A stretch of 64,000 nt of DNA from positions 21,240 to 85,239 of the forward strand of contig JAEZXR010000138.1 of the NCBI GenBank assembly GCA_023419605.1, written 5' to 3'. The notes beneath the pieces were generated by a model. The model was given only the letters and a program-made list of their open reading frames with translations, had not been told where the DNA came from and did not search any database. Made by a program: the position numbers and the translations under genes. The stretch's first letter is position 1, and each line of letters opens with the position of its first letter. Below, one piece after another: positions 18,092 to 26,916 of the stretch. The DNA is from Bacillota bacterium. Its GTDB lineage: Bacteria; Bacillota; Clostridia; Acetivibrionales; JAEZXR01.

Positions 18092-19786
18092 TTACACCTT
18101 GAACTTGTCTATATTTTCTTTGAGCAAGTCCGAGGTTTTGGAGAGCTTGTCCGCCATTTGGGCCACATTGTTGCTCTGGTCGGTAATATCCATAATTGCA
18201 TCGGCAATACTGGAAGTTCCTCCGGCGCCTTCATTGGCAGCTACGGCCACTTCACCGATGACCTTTACCATGCTGTTGATGGAGGAAAGCAGCTGCTGGG
18301 ATGTGGCATCGAAATTGGTAACCAGGTTATCCATGAAACCGGAATCCTCTTCGTATTGTTTTCCGGTTTCGACAAACATTTCGTAATCCCTGATGACCTG
18401 ATGATCGATGAATTCCAACACCTCCTGGGAGCTCTCCACGAGGTTTCCGACCGATTGGGAAATGCTCTTGGTCACTGCCTGGATGCGGTTGACAGTTTGC
18501 TTTGAATCATCTGCCAGCTTCCGTATCTCTTCCGCAACTACGGAAAATCCTCTTCCTGCTTCTCCTGCTCTCGCTGCCTCGATGGCCGCATTGAGAGCCA
18601 GCAGGTTGGTTTGCGATGCAAGCTGCAGGATGGTCTCCGTTAGAACATGAATCTCTTCAACAGCCTCTGTTTGTTTTATGGCCGCCTTCACTCTTTCATT
18701 GGTTTTTGAATAAATTTCATTGGCATGGGCATGGGATTCTCCGGCTTTCAGACTCAACTCCAACGCCCTCCTATTGATTTCCCTGGCAGTTTCAGCACCT
18801 TCCTGGGCTTTTACTGCGATGTTTCCTATGGCAGACTCAATATCCTCGGAAGTTGCGCTCATCTCCTCGGTAGAAGCTGCAGTTTCCTCCATACCGGCGG
18901 AAAGCTGCTGGGTTGTTGCGGAAACCTCTTCAATATTGGCATTCAGCTCTTCGATCTGATTCAGCGTCATGCTTACGGCTTTATCAATCTCCCGGGTTTC
19001 AGCCATAACAGAGCGGATCATGGTTCCTACCGATTGCTGCATCTTCTCGGCGGACCGGACCATGTCACCAATTTCATCCTTAAGTTTCATATAGCTTTTT
19101 GGTATCTCCCTACTGAAGTCTCCTTCACTCATGGTTTCCAACTGGACGCCGACTGCCTTTACCGCCTTTGACATCTTTATAGCCAGATAATAGGAAAGCA
19201 GTATTCCCAGGAACAGCATTGCCGCCATAACACCGCCCAGTTGCAGGAGGGTATGGCTGATTTGCTCATTTACCCGGCTTGTCTCGATTCCGACAAACCA
19301 CATACCGATACGGTTCCCTGAAGAATCCGTTATAGGTGAATAGTGTGTTATGGCATCCATTCCATTGATCGTAGCAGGTCCGCTATGGTCTTCTCCTCGC
19401 CCCAACACTTTTTCCTTTATTTGTGCGGAAGCCTTCGTGCCGATGGCCGGTTTTCCATCACTCTGCACTACATTTGTGGAAACACGCATATCTTCCAGAA
19501 ATATTGTGGCAAGATACCCTGTTCTTTCCTTTATGGTATTTACAACCTCATAGTTTTCATTGATGAGCTTTTCTCCTTTGTATAACTTACCTTCTTTCGC
19601 CAGCCATTTGCCCGGGTACTTCGTATCAATAATTTCCAACCCAAGGGCTGCACCTGCTTCTATGTTTTTAGTAAAGGTCTCATTTACAATGGTCGTGATT
19701 CTGCTGTATGCAACAGTAAATACCAGGGTGGAAAATACCAAAAGAATCAGTGAAAAAGCCAGCATTAGCTTATACTTTAATTTCAT
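18092..19786 (-). CDS. Methyl-accepting chemotaxis protein
   Basis: A 564-residue chemoreceptor. It has an N-terminal membrane helix (about 5-28), a single-Cache extracytoplasmic ligand domain (about 30-185), a second helix, HAMP, and a long coiled-coil signalling domain with the invariant hairpin tip NLLALNAAIEAARAGEAGRG. It relays ligand binding to CheA/CheW, which are not in the window. The start at 19786 is supported by GGGGGT upstream; a longer frame from 19804 lacks a site. It sits upstream of the sugar-binding/kinase/regulator genes but is separated by a terminator. I found no convincing sigma-D promoter. Confidence 0.93.
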   Translation of the reverse strand: MKLKYKLMLAFSLILLVFSTLVFTVAYSRITTIVNETFTKNIEAGAALGLEIIDTKYPGKWLAKEGKLYKGEKLINENYEVVNTIKERTGYLATIFLEDMRVSTNVVQSDGKPAIGTKASAQIKEKVLGRGEDHSGPATINGMDAITHYSPITDSSGNRIGMWFVGIETSRVNEQISHTLLQLGGVMAAMLFLGILLSYYLAIKMSKAVKAVGVQLETMSEGDFSREIPKSYMKLKDEIGDMVRSAEKMQQSVGTMIRSVMAETREIDKAVSMTLNQIEELNANIEEVSATTQQLSAGMEETAASTEEMSATSEDIESAIGNIAVKAQEGAETAREINRRALELSLKAGESHAHANEIYSKTNERVKAAIKQTEAVEEIHVLTETILQLASQTNLLALNAAIEAARAGEAGRGFSVVAEEIRKLADDSKQTVNRIQAVTKSISQSVGNLVESSQEVLEFIDHQVIRDYEMFVETGKQYEEDSGFMDNLVTNFDATSQQLLSSINSMVKVIGEVAVAANEGAGGTSSIADAIMDITDQSNNVAQMADKLSKTSDLLKENIDKFKV

Positions 19787-20170
19787 AGCGACCCCCGCCT
19801 TCAATTTAGTCTATACTTATTTACCACAACCCTGTCCCGTTAAACACACGGATTTTTATCCCAATAGAACCAAGCCCCCTTTTTGATGTGTTTCAGGTAG
19901 TATGCATCTCTTTTGAAATTCAGATTATATAGACCTTTTTCCATGCTATTGTACATAATATTGCTTCACAGAAATTATTATTCGACAATATTTTTCAAAA
20001 TCCTCTTGAAATAATAATTTTTCTTGATTTTATTGCCAAATCGAGTAAAAATATGAATAGTTCCTATAAAATGATATATAATGAATAAATCGCAACACCG
20101 AAAATATATTGGAACCACCTAGAAATTAAAAGAGTTCCACAGACCGTATGGAATTGAACGGGAGGATACT

Positions 20171-20554
20171 ATGCTACAATATGATGAAGAAGACAAGAAT
20201 TGGATACGGCAAATCGAAGAGCAGGGCGGCAGGCTATTTTATATCGATCTGGAGGACGGTGTTATTCAAGCGGGGAATCTGATTGAATACAGTAGTGAAG
20301 GTCTATGGGTCCGTCTTAAGGGTGACACTGTAAATACCTTTGTTTTTTCCGACCGAAGGAAGGAAAGAGTCTTTGCCGACCGGGAAAGCGCAGAGGCGGG
20401 CCTATCCGCTATAAGGGCTCAAACGAAAGCCCGGCTTCTGAAAAATGACTATTTTATTGAAGATATTCTGGGTCGTTTGCGAAAGCACGAAGGAAATTTT
20501 TATGTGCAATTGATTCAGGAGATATTGTCCGAAAAAACAGGGCATATTTCATGA
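20171..20554 (+). CDS. Uncharacterised 127-residue protein
   Basis: Not recognised. It is a soluble, charged protein with a predicted beta-rich first half (LFYIDLEDGVIQAGNLIEY, GLWVRLKGD) and a helical second half ending VQLIQEILSEK. There is no signal peptide or membrane segment. The ATG follows GGGAGGATACT, an excellent ribosome site, and the gene is bounded by a long terminator hairpin, so it is a real single-gene unit. It is convergent with clpP. The 19787-20170 gap before it is strongly AT-rich and holds divergent promoters; I see no other gene there. Confidence 0.7.
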   Translation: MLQYDEEDKNWIRQIEEQGGRLFYIDLEDGVIQAGNLIEYSSEGLWVRLKGDTVNTFVFSDRRKERVFADRESAEAGLSAIRAQTKARLLKNDYFIEDILGRLRKHEGNFYVQLIQEILSEKTGHIS

Positions 20555-20583
20555 GTCAAACACTTCAGCTATAGTTTACTGCT

Positions 20584-20622
20584 AAAGGGACTGTGCCGCT
20601 TAATAAGCGGCACAGTCCCTTT
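20584..20622. terminator. Bidirectional terminator hairpin
   Basis: A perfect 18-bp stem (AAAGGGACTGTGCCGCTT) closes a 3-nt loop between two convergent genes. A/T tracts at the base let it serve both strands. Confidence 0.85.
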
Positions 20623-20627
20623 AACGA

Positions 20628-21215
20628 TTACTTTCTTACCATGACTTCATCTACCAAACCGTAGGCTTTTGCTTCCTCTGCCGTCATATAAAAGTCTCTT
20701 TCCACGTCTTTTTCTATGGTATCCAAGGGTTGGCCTGTTCTTTCACTGTAGATTCTGTTAATTCTATTTTTTATTTTCACCAGCCAATCGGCATGAATTT
20801 TTATATCTGTTGCCTGCCCCTGTATACCCCCGGTAACAATGGGCTGATGGATGAGTATTTCACTGTTGGGCAGGGCAAAACGCTTTCCTTTTGCACCTGC
20901 TGCCAATAAAAAGGAACCCATGCTGGCTGCCACGCCCATGCAGATGGTAGATACATCGGGTTTTATATACTGCATGGTATCGTAGATGGAAAACCCTGCT
21001 GTGATGGATCCTCCCGGACTGTTTATATAAAAATGGATATCCTTATCCGGATCCACGGATTCCAAAAACAGCATTTGCGCCACAATTAAGCTGGCAGTTG
21101 CATCATTGACCATATCGCTCAACACAATAATCCGGTCCTTCAACAATCGTGAGTAAATATCAAAAGAACGTTCTCCATAATTGGTTTGCTCAATAACTAC
21201 AGGTACAAGACTCAT
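20628..21215 (-). CDS. clpP: ATP-dependent Clp protease proteolytic subunit
   Basis: A 195-residue ClpP peptidase with the complete catalytic triad: Ser98 in GVAASMGSF, His123 in EILIHQP and Asp174 in VERDFYM. It forms the tetradecameric chamber that degrades proteins fed by ClpX or ClpC-type ATPases. The start at 21215 is set by AAGGAGTGG 8 nt upstream; an in-frame GTG 21 nt earlier has no site. There is no clpX or tig gene beside it, so this may be a stand-alone or second clpP copy. It follows an AraC-type gene in the same direction. Confidence 0.95.
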   Translation of the reverse strand: MSLVPVVIEQTNYGERSFDIYSRLLKDRIIVLSDMVNDATASLIVAQMLFLESVDPDKDIHFYINSPGGSITAGFSIYDTMQYIKPDVSTICMGVAASMGSFLLAAGAKGKRFALPNSEILIHQPIVTGGIQGQATDIKIHADWLVKIKNRINRIYSERTGQPLDTIEKDVERDFYMTAEEAKAYGLVDEVMVRK

Positions 21216-21269
21216 TTTTACCACTCCTTCTATCACACACCGTATGCTTCCAATTAACTTCCGGCTCCG

Positions 21270-21683
21270 TTACGCAGCCATGCGAATGGCAGCTCCTGCG
21301 GGCACAGGCAGCTTGGAATTGGCTTCAAACACAATGCGCTTTTTATATAAAACAATATTTTTTTGATTATTGCGGTATTCTCTCGGGGTCATGCCATATA
21401 TTTTTTTAAAAGCCCGTGTAAAAGACTCCAGCGAACTGAATTGGTACGCAAGTGCTATATCCGTGACCTTTTTATCTGTTTTCACCAACTCTACAGCCGC
21501 TTCCGAAAGCCGCCTTTTTCTCACGTATTCCATCATGGGTTCGCCAACCACCGCATGGAAAAGCCTGTGAAAATAAAACTGTGAAAAATGGGAATGCTTT
21601 GCCACATCACTTACTTTTATTTTTTCACGCAGGTTTTCTTCAATGTAATCGATTGAGTTTTGTATGTTCATTGTATAGTCCAT
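21270..21683 (-). CDS. Short AraC-family transcriptional regulator
   Basis: A 137-residue protein made almost entirely of the two AraC helix-turn-helix motifs (KVSDVAKHSHFSQFYFHRLF and VTDIALAYQFSSLESFTRAF). The ATG at 21683 follows AAGGAGGTGG. Relatives of this N-terminal-HTH type usually carry a C-terminal GyrI-like effector domain of about 150 residues. Here the frame stops after a short tail (NSKLPVPAGAAIRMAA), so it is either a natural DNA-binding-only form or a truncated copy. Its target is unknown. Confidence 0.85.
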   Translation of the reverse strand: MDYTMNIQNSIDYIEENLREKIKVSDVAKHSHFSQFYFHRLFHAVVGEPMMEYVRKRRLSEAAVELVKTDKKVTDIALAYQFSSLESFTRAFKKIYGMTPREYRNNQKNIVLYKKRIVFEANSKLPVPAGAAIRMAA

Positions 21684-21827
21684 GGTCCACCTCCTTATAG
21701 CTGTTCTCTCCATGTATTCTATTCTATATTATATTCTATGCCCGAGCAAAATACCTGACATTCCTTGCTTACTTTACAGATAACCAATTTTAAACTTTAC
21801 TTTCCAAAGCAGCAGTTATCCGGCGCA

Positions 21828-22718
21828 TTATATGGAAAACAACGACAATTGGGCTTGTGTTACACTATTTTTTATCCCCTTGATGATCTCCGGCATTGTA
21901 TAGATAAGCTTGTATTTTTCACACTCAGCCCTGAACCTGCTCCACAATTCCTTGCCGTAGGGAGACCTGCACTCATATTTACTGCCATAAAGTTTTATGT
22001 ATTCTTCCTTCAACCCTGGAAAGTGCACATCCAGTTTTTCATAAAAATACTCTCTCTGCCCGTTTCGCAAGGTAACTCCCAGCATGGGTAAAATATACCT
22101 TCCTCCGGCTTCCGCCGTTTTTCTGACAATGGCCAGAATACTTTCCTCCTTGTCCGTGATAAAAGGCAGAATGGGCATCATGGTCACCCCGGTATAAATA
22201 CCGTTATCTGCCAGCAGCTTCATGGCTGCAATTCTTTCACTGCTTACCGGTGCATGGGGTTCAATGATTCTGGAAAGGCTGTCCTCCGCCGTAGTAACGG
22301 TAAAACCGACAGATACCGGTGAGTGGGTATTCATCCTTTTCAGCAGGTCAACATCCCGCGTTACAAGAGTCCCCTTTGTGATCAAGCCAACGCCAAACCC
22401 ATACCGGTCCATCCGTTCGAGGCTTCCTCCCGTCAGCATGTATTTCCTTTCGAAAGGGTTGTAGGGATCACTCATGGCACCGACTCCCACAATACCTTTT
22501 TTCCGTTTGGAGGCCAGTTCCTTTTCAAGGAGCAAAAGGGCATTCTCCTTCGCCCTTACCGTATCAAAATCAGCAACCTGATAACAATCGCTTCTTGAAT
22601 CACAGTAAATACACCCATGACAGCACCCTTTATATAGGTTCATGGTATAATCATTCCCAAACCAGTATTCGGGGTTTTTATTGTGGCTGATAATGGTCTT
22701 AGCCGGAATCAATTCCAT
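21828..22718 (-). CDS. SPL-family (spore photoproduct lyase-like) radical SAM protein
   Basis: A 296-residue radical SAM protein with the [4Fe-4S] motif Cys32-x3-Cys36-x2-Cys39 in CCHGCIYCD, and the GAMSDPYNPFE and LITKGTLV segments typical of the SplB-like/Rv2578c group. Members are poorly characterised; only true SplB repairs spore photoproduct. The ATG at 22718 is preceded by AAGGGG. Two upstream in-frame starts lack sites. It stands alone and is divergent from the T-box/metG unit. True spore photoproduct lyase function is not assured. Confidence 0.85.
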   Translation of the reverse strand: MELIPAKTIISHNKNPEYWFGNDYTMNLYKGCCHGCIYCDSRSDCYQVADFDTVRAKENALLLLEKELASKRKKGIVGVGAMSDPYNPFERKYMLTGGSLERMDRYGFGVGLITKGTLVTRDVDLLKRMNTHSPVSVGFTVTTAEDSLSRIIEPHAPVSSERIAAMKLLADNGIYTGVTMMPILPFITDKEESILAIVRKTAEAGGRYILPMLGVTLRNGQREYFYEKLDVHFPGLKEEYIKLYGSKYECRSPYGKELWSRFRAECEKYKLIYTMPEIIKGIKNSVTQAQLSLFSI

Positions 22719-22863
22719 AGCATTCCCCTTCATTCGCAAAATACAGTATGTGGTAAGGATATCATAATAAATATGACAGCAGTATGTCAACTTTATAAAA
22801 TGAATGATTTAGAGTCCTTGCTATTAAATTTCCAAAATATCTTTACTTTTTTCCTTTTTCACA

Positions 22864-22869
22864 TATAAT
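22864..22869 (+). promoter_or_regulatory. Probable -10 box of metG T-box transcript
   Basis: TATAAT with a weak TTTACT 16 nt upstream lies just before the T-box leader. Inferred from spacing only. Confidence 0.5.
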
Positions 22870-22879
22870 AGAGTAAAAT

Positions 22880-23250
22880 ACATGTTGCGATGAAGAGAAG
22901 AGTACGCTGTCGATGTCTCTTACAGAGAACTCCGGAAGCTGAGAAGGAGCAGGGAATAGGGAGCCGAACATGGTCTCGGAGCATTCGTACCGAACAAGAG
23001 AGGTCTTTCCACACTATCCATGGGTGGCGTATATCTCTTTTCCCTGTTAGGCTGCGACGGACGCACCCGTTACCGTGCCGGAGTATAATCGGAATTCATT
23101 GATTCCGCCGTACTTGTTGAGGCCGATGCTGCAAGGCATTGGTGAACCGGGGTGGTACCACGAAGTATAGGAGAGTGAAAATTATATTTTCACCGACCTT
23201 TAAAGCTCTCGTCCCCAGGAATTTTCCTGGAGGTGAGAGCTTTTTAATTG
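22880..23250 (+). ncRNA. T-box riboswitch leader (methionine)
   Basis: The leader has the conserved T-box antiterminator sequence GGTGGTACCACG at about 23151-23162. A strong terminator stem follows (AAAGCTCTC ... GAGAGCTTTTT, 23202-23246). An AG-bulge motif AGAGAAC occurs in the stem I region. A methionine ATG at 22970-22972 in GAACATGGTC is a plausible specifier codon. Uncharged tRNA-Met would favour antitermination and expression of the methionyl-tRNA synthetase gene 100 nt downstream. The class is certain; the exact specifier pairing is inferred. Confidence 0.9.
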
Positions 23251-23351
23251 CGCAAAAATATAAATAAACGAACCGTTCCATAGACAATGGTGAAATGGAA
23301 CCGGTAAAACCCAGCTTGTCCGAATTTAGTTTAATTGAGGAGGTATTTTGA

Positions 23352-24971
23352 ATGAATATTCTTATTGGCGGAGCCTGGCCCTATGCCAACGGCTCCCTTC
23401 ACATCGGTCATATCGCAGCACTTCTCCCCGGTGATATCCTTGCCCGCTATCACAGGCTCAAGGGAAACAAGGTGTGCTATGTCTCCGGCAGCGACTGCCA
23501 TGGAACCCCTATTATTCTCCGTGCCAAAAAGGAAAAGACCCGTCCCGCAGAAGTTGCGGACCGTTATCACCGCGAATTCGAGGCGTGTTTCAGAAAATTG
23601 GGGTTTTCCTATGATTACTACGGGCAAACCTCCAGTGAGGAGCATAAGGCCTTTGTAACAGACTTCCATAAAAAGCTCTATGAAAGCGGGTATGTCTGTG
23701 AAAAAACGCAGGACCAGGCCTACTGTAAAGCCTGTACCCAGTTTTTGCCCGACCGCTTTGTTGTGGGCATCTGTCCCTTCTGCCGCAAGGACGCACGAGG
23801 GGACCAGTGTGAGCACTGCGGGAAGGTCCTGGACCCTGAATCCCTGTTGTCTGTCCAATGCAGCCTTTGTGGAAATGAACCCGAATTCCGGCCCTCCTCT
23901 CACCTGTACCTGGAATTATCCAAATTGGAGGAATTCCTTTCACAATTTGTGGCAAAAGCCGCCGGATGGCGGAAAAATGCCATCGGCATGTCCGAAAGGT
24001 ATATTCGGGAAGGGCTCCAGGATAGGGCTCTCACCCGGGACATGGAATGGGGTATCGATGTACCTCTGGAAGGGTACGAAGAGAAAAAGATCTATATCTG
24101 GGCTGAAAATGTGCTGGGATATTTATCTGCCAGCTTTGTGTGGGCGAACCATAACGGTGCTGACTGGTTTGACTTTTGGGGCAGTAATGCTCTCCATTAC
24201 TATATTCACGGCAAAGATAACATCCCCTTTCATTCCATTATTCTTACGGCGCTGTTAAAGGCACATGGCGGCCTGCATCTGCCTGACAGGATCGTCTCCA
24301 GCGAGTACCTGACCCTGGAGGGAAGAAAGATCTCCACCAGCCAAAACTGGGCTATTTGGGTGCCTTATATTCTCGAAAAATATGACCCGGATTCCATCCG
24401 GTATTTTCTTACTGCAAACGGTCCCGAAAAAAGAGACACGGACTTTACCTGGCAGGAATTTATCAACAGCCACAATGGCGAACTTCTCGGTGCTTACGGT
24501 AATTTCGTCAATCGAAGCCTTGTTTTCCTTAAGAAAAGCTTTGAAAGCAAGGTTCCTCATGGGAAACCGAACCCTGCCATTGAAAATGAAATCCGGGCTC
24601 TCTATATAAAAGCGGGAAGCCTAATTGAAGAAGGAAATTTCAAGGAGGCTCTGGACTTGATCTTTTCCTTTGTGCGCTCAGCCAATAAATATTTTGATGA
24701 AGAAAGACCCTGGATCACTGTTAGAGAAGACTTGGAGAAATGCCGGGACACTTTATACAACTGTGTCGGGATCATTGCCAATCTGGCTGTTTTACTTGAA
24801 CCCTTCCTTCCTTTTTCCAGTCGGAAAATCAAAGACTGTTTGTCCGTCGGAAGTACTTCCTGGGAGTTTGTTGAAATACCGGCAGGCCTGGAAATAAAGG
24901 AACCGGAGCTGCTGTTCCAGCGTATTGACAAGAAAGTCATTGAGGAAGAGCGGGAGAAGCTGGAGAAGTAA
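23352..24971 (+). CDS. metG: Methionyl-tRNA synthetase
   Basis: A 539-residue class I aminoacyl-tRNA synthetase. HIGH motif at residues 17-20 (SLHIGHI), zinc knuckles with four CxxC pairs (CKAC, CPFC, CEHC, CSLC, about 124-175), and KMSKS-like loop GRKISTS. The length matches forms lacking the C-terminal EMAP-like tRNA-binding domain. AGGAGGTATTTTGA precedes the ATG. Regulation by the T-box leader just upstream is evident. A terminator hairpin follows. Confidence 0.97.
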   Translation: MNILIGGAWPYANGSLHIGHIAALLPGDILARYHRLKGNKVCYVSGSDCHGTPIILRAKKEKTRPAEVADRYHREFEACFRKLGFSYDYYGQTSSEEHKAFVTDFHKKLYESGYVCEKTQDQAYCKACTQFLPDRFVVGICPFCRKDARGDQCEHCGKVLDPESLLSVQCSLCGNEPEFRPSSHLYLELSKLEEFLSQFVAKAAGWRKNAIGMSERYIREGLQDRALTRDMEWGIDVPLEGYEEKKIYIWAENVLGYLSASFVWANHNGADWFDFWGSNALHYYIHGKDNIPFHSIILTALLKAHGGLHLPDRIVSSEYLTLEGRKISTSQNWAIWVPYILEKYDPDSIRYFLTANGPEKRDTDFTWQEFINSHNGELLGAYGNFVNRSLVFLKKSFESKVPHGKPNPAIENEIRALYIKAGSLIEEGNFKEALDLIFSFVRSANKYFDEERPWITVREDLEKCRDTLYNCVGIIANLAVLLEPFLPFSSRKIKDCLSVGSTSWEFVEIPAGLEIKEPELLFQRIDKKVIEEEREKLEK

Positions 24972-24994
24972 CCGGCCACCCTCCTGTAAAAAGC

Positions 24995-25034
24995 AGCAGG
25001 TGCACTGCCCTTTCCCTCCGGCAGTGCACCTGCT
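24995..25034. terminator. Bidirectional terminator between convergent genes
   Basis: AGCAGGTGCACTGCC pairs perfectly with GGCAGTGCACCTGCT around a 10-nt loop. It sits between the ends of metG and the rhomboid gene. Confidence 0.85.
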
Positions 25035-25043
25035 TATCCTCCG

Positions 25044-26606
25044 CTATGGAGCTGTCGCAGCCTCCAGTTTTTTCAGAAGTCTGTCGATCTCCTCCTTATA
25101 GGGGGCTCCGATCTTTTTTGCCTCCAATAGTTCCTGCTTCGCCAACGGGTACTGCCTTGCGTCATAATAGACAGCACCCAGCAGATAATGCCCGTGCAGC
25201 GGTTCCAGCCTCACGATTTCCTTCGCGTGCTGGATAGCTTCCTCGTATTTCCCCTGTGAATCCTCCGCAACGGCTAATTCCCACAAAGCTCTCAGCAGTA
25301 TGTCGTGGTTTGAGAGCTTCATACCGTAGATCTCTTCTCCAATTCGCTCTACTTCTCCCCAGTTTTCTGCATTCTTCATCCGCTCCATCTCATTGAGCTT
25401 CACCAACGCCCTGTTCTGTTGATTGGTAAAGCCATAGAACAATCCCAACGTGGTGATCAAAAGAGTTGCCACTAAAAATGCCGTTCTGCTGAGGTATTTT
25501 TTGTTTACGGCTTTTATTTTTACGATCCCCGCGGCCAGGAAGCCTCCTACAAGACCTCCCAAATGAGCGAAGTTATCAATTCCGGACCTTGAAAAACCAT
25601 AGCTGATATTGATGACAATAGTAGTAATTACATCATAGCCAAAGTATCTTTTGAACAAAACAGGGTTCTCAATTCCATAATACAGCAATGCCCCCAACAG
25701 TCCAAAAATCGCCCCCGAAGCACCGACTGCAGGAGTGGAGGAAAACATGAAGCTGGCGATATTTCCTATAATACCGGCAACCAGGTAGACAAAAATGAAC
25801 TTAATATTGCCGTAGAGCCTTTCCACGGTTCTTCCCAGTGCGTACAGGGAATAGGAATTAACCAGCAAATGAACGGTCCCTCCATGGAGGAAAATAGGCG
25901 TCAGGAACCTCCAGTACTCTCCGGATACAATAATGCGTGTATTTTCCTTTGCACCCAAGCTGACAATCAAGGAACCATAGGAAATCCCCGAGATCCGTTC
26001 ATAGATCATGAGCAGTGCCCATACTGCAATATTCACGGCAATGAGACTGTAGGTAACCCAGGAAGTGCTGGCGGAAAAATCCATACTATTTTCCTTTTCT
26101 TTTCTTTCCATGAGTTCATATAGGTCGACAGCAGCCATATGCTTCTCCAAGTCCTCTTCCAGCAAGGATTTCAGAAGCTTTTCAACCCCTCCGGTTGCAG
26201 CCGGCAGCGTAAACAACTTTTCCACTTTTTTTTCCGAAAGGCTGACACAAATGCAGCTCAGGTATTTCCTTCCCAACACCTTTTTATGCTGCCCCTGGCG
26301 GATGACCTGCAGTTTCTCAGGGTCGGGAGTGGAATTGAAAACAAACACCTGAAAATAGTACCACGCCCCTCTCCCTTTCATGTTCTCTATATTGGTGCGG
26401 CAAAGTTCCAGCCGTTCCCTTATTTCTTCCGCACTAAAGAAATCCCCATTGACCAGTTCAAGGGCCATCTGGCTCCCAAAGGAAGTTTTATAAAGTACCT
26501 TTATATTTGGGTTCTCCGGTATTTCTCCATTTTCATAGGTCACGGGCATATAGTCCTGCTGCTCGATAAAACGGACAAAGGCCGCTTGAAGATATTTCGT
26601 ATTCAT
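25044..26606 (-). CDS. Rhomboid-family intramembrane serine protease with TPR tail (GluP-like)
   Basis: A 520-residue protein. A soluble N-terminal domain (about 1-170) precedes a seven-helix rhomboid core (about 185-375) with catalytic Ser in GASGAIFGLLGA and His in NFAHLGGLVGGF, and WRFLTPIFLHGG near the start of the core. TPR-like helices follow at about 400-515. This matches the YqgP/GluP architecture, which cleaves membrane substrates. ATG at 26606 follows GAGGTG. It is a single gene between a terminator and a dispersed repeat. The substrate is unknown. Confidence 0.9.
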   Translation of the reverse strand: MNTKYLQAAFVRFIEQQDYMPVTYENGEIPENPNIKVLYKTSFGSQMALELVNGDFFSAEEIRERLELCRTNIENMKGRGAWYYFQVFVFNSTPDPEKLQVIRQGQHKKVLGRKYLSCICVSLSEKKVEKLFTLPAATGGVEKLLKSLLEEDLEKHMAAVDLYELMERKEKENSMDFSASTSWVTYSLIAVNIAVWALLMIYERISGISYGSLIVSLGAKENTRIIVSGEYWRFLTPIFLHGGTVHLLVNSYSLYALGRTVERLYGNIKFIFVYLVAGIIGNIASFMFSSTPAVGASGAIFGLLGALLYYGIENPVLFKRYFGYDVITTIVINISYGFSRSGIDNFAHLGGLVGGFLAAGIVKIKAVNKKYLSRTAFLVATLLITTLGLFYGFTNQQNRALVKLNEMERMKNAENWGEVERIGEEIYGMKLSNHDILLRALWELAVAEDSQGKYEEAIQHAKEIVRLEPLHGHYLLGAVYYDARQYPLAKQELLEAKKIGAPYKEEIDRLLKKLEAATAP

Positions 26607-26643
26607 TGCAACACCTCGCTATATATCGGTGGTATATGCTAGA

Positions 26644-26743
26644 TATAATAAGACTAGCAACTGCTGATTTGGCGTTTGCATAGCCAAAGCTTTTGGGGCT
26701 ATGCGGGCGTCGAATCAACTAAGTTCCATTCTTACATTGTATA
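26644..26743. repeat. Dispersed palindromic repeat, family R1, copy B
   Basis: An element of about 100 bp homologous to the one at 6054-6154. Arms GCAACTGCTGATTTGG...GCATAGCC pair with GGCTATGC...AATCAACTAAGTTC, and the ends are TATAATA and TTGTATA. It lies just upstream of the rhomboid gene. Confidence 0.8.
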
Positions 26744-26916
26744 AACATAACATCACCTTTATTATGCCAATTATAACATAAGACGATAGCCATAATATAT
26801 AGGAGGGAGGAAACTTCCCTGGCAAATGCTGTTTTTAGAGAAGTTTAAATGCAAAACAAAGCCGCTGCCTGCCGGTTTCCCCCGGCACTGCAACGCCTTA
26901 CAGGTACCTGTTCCCG

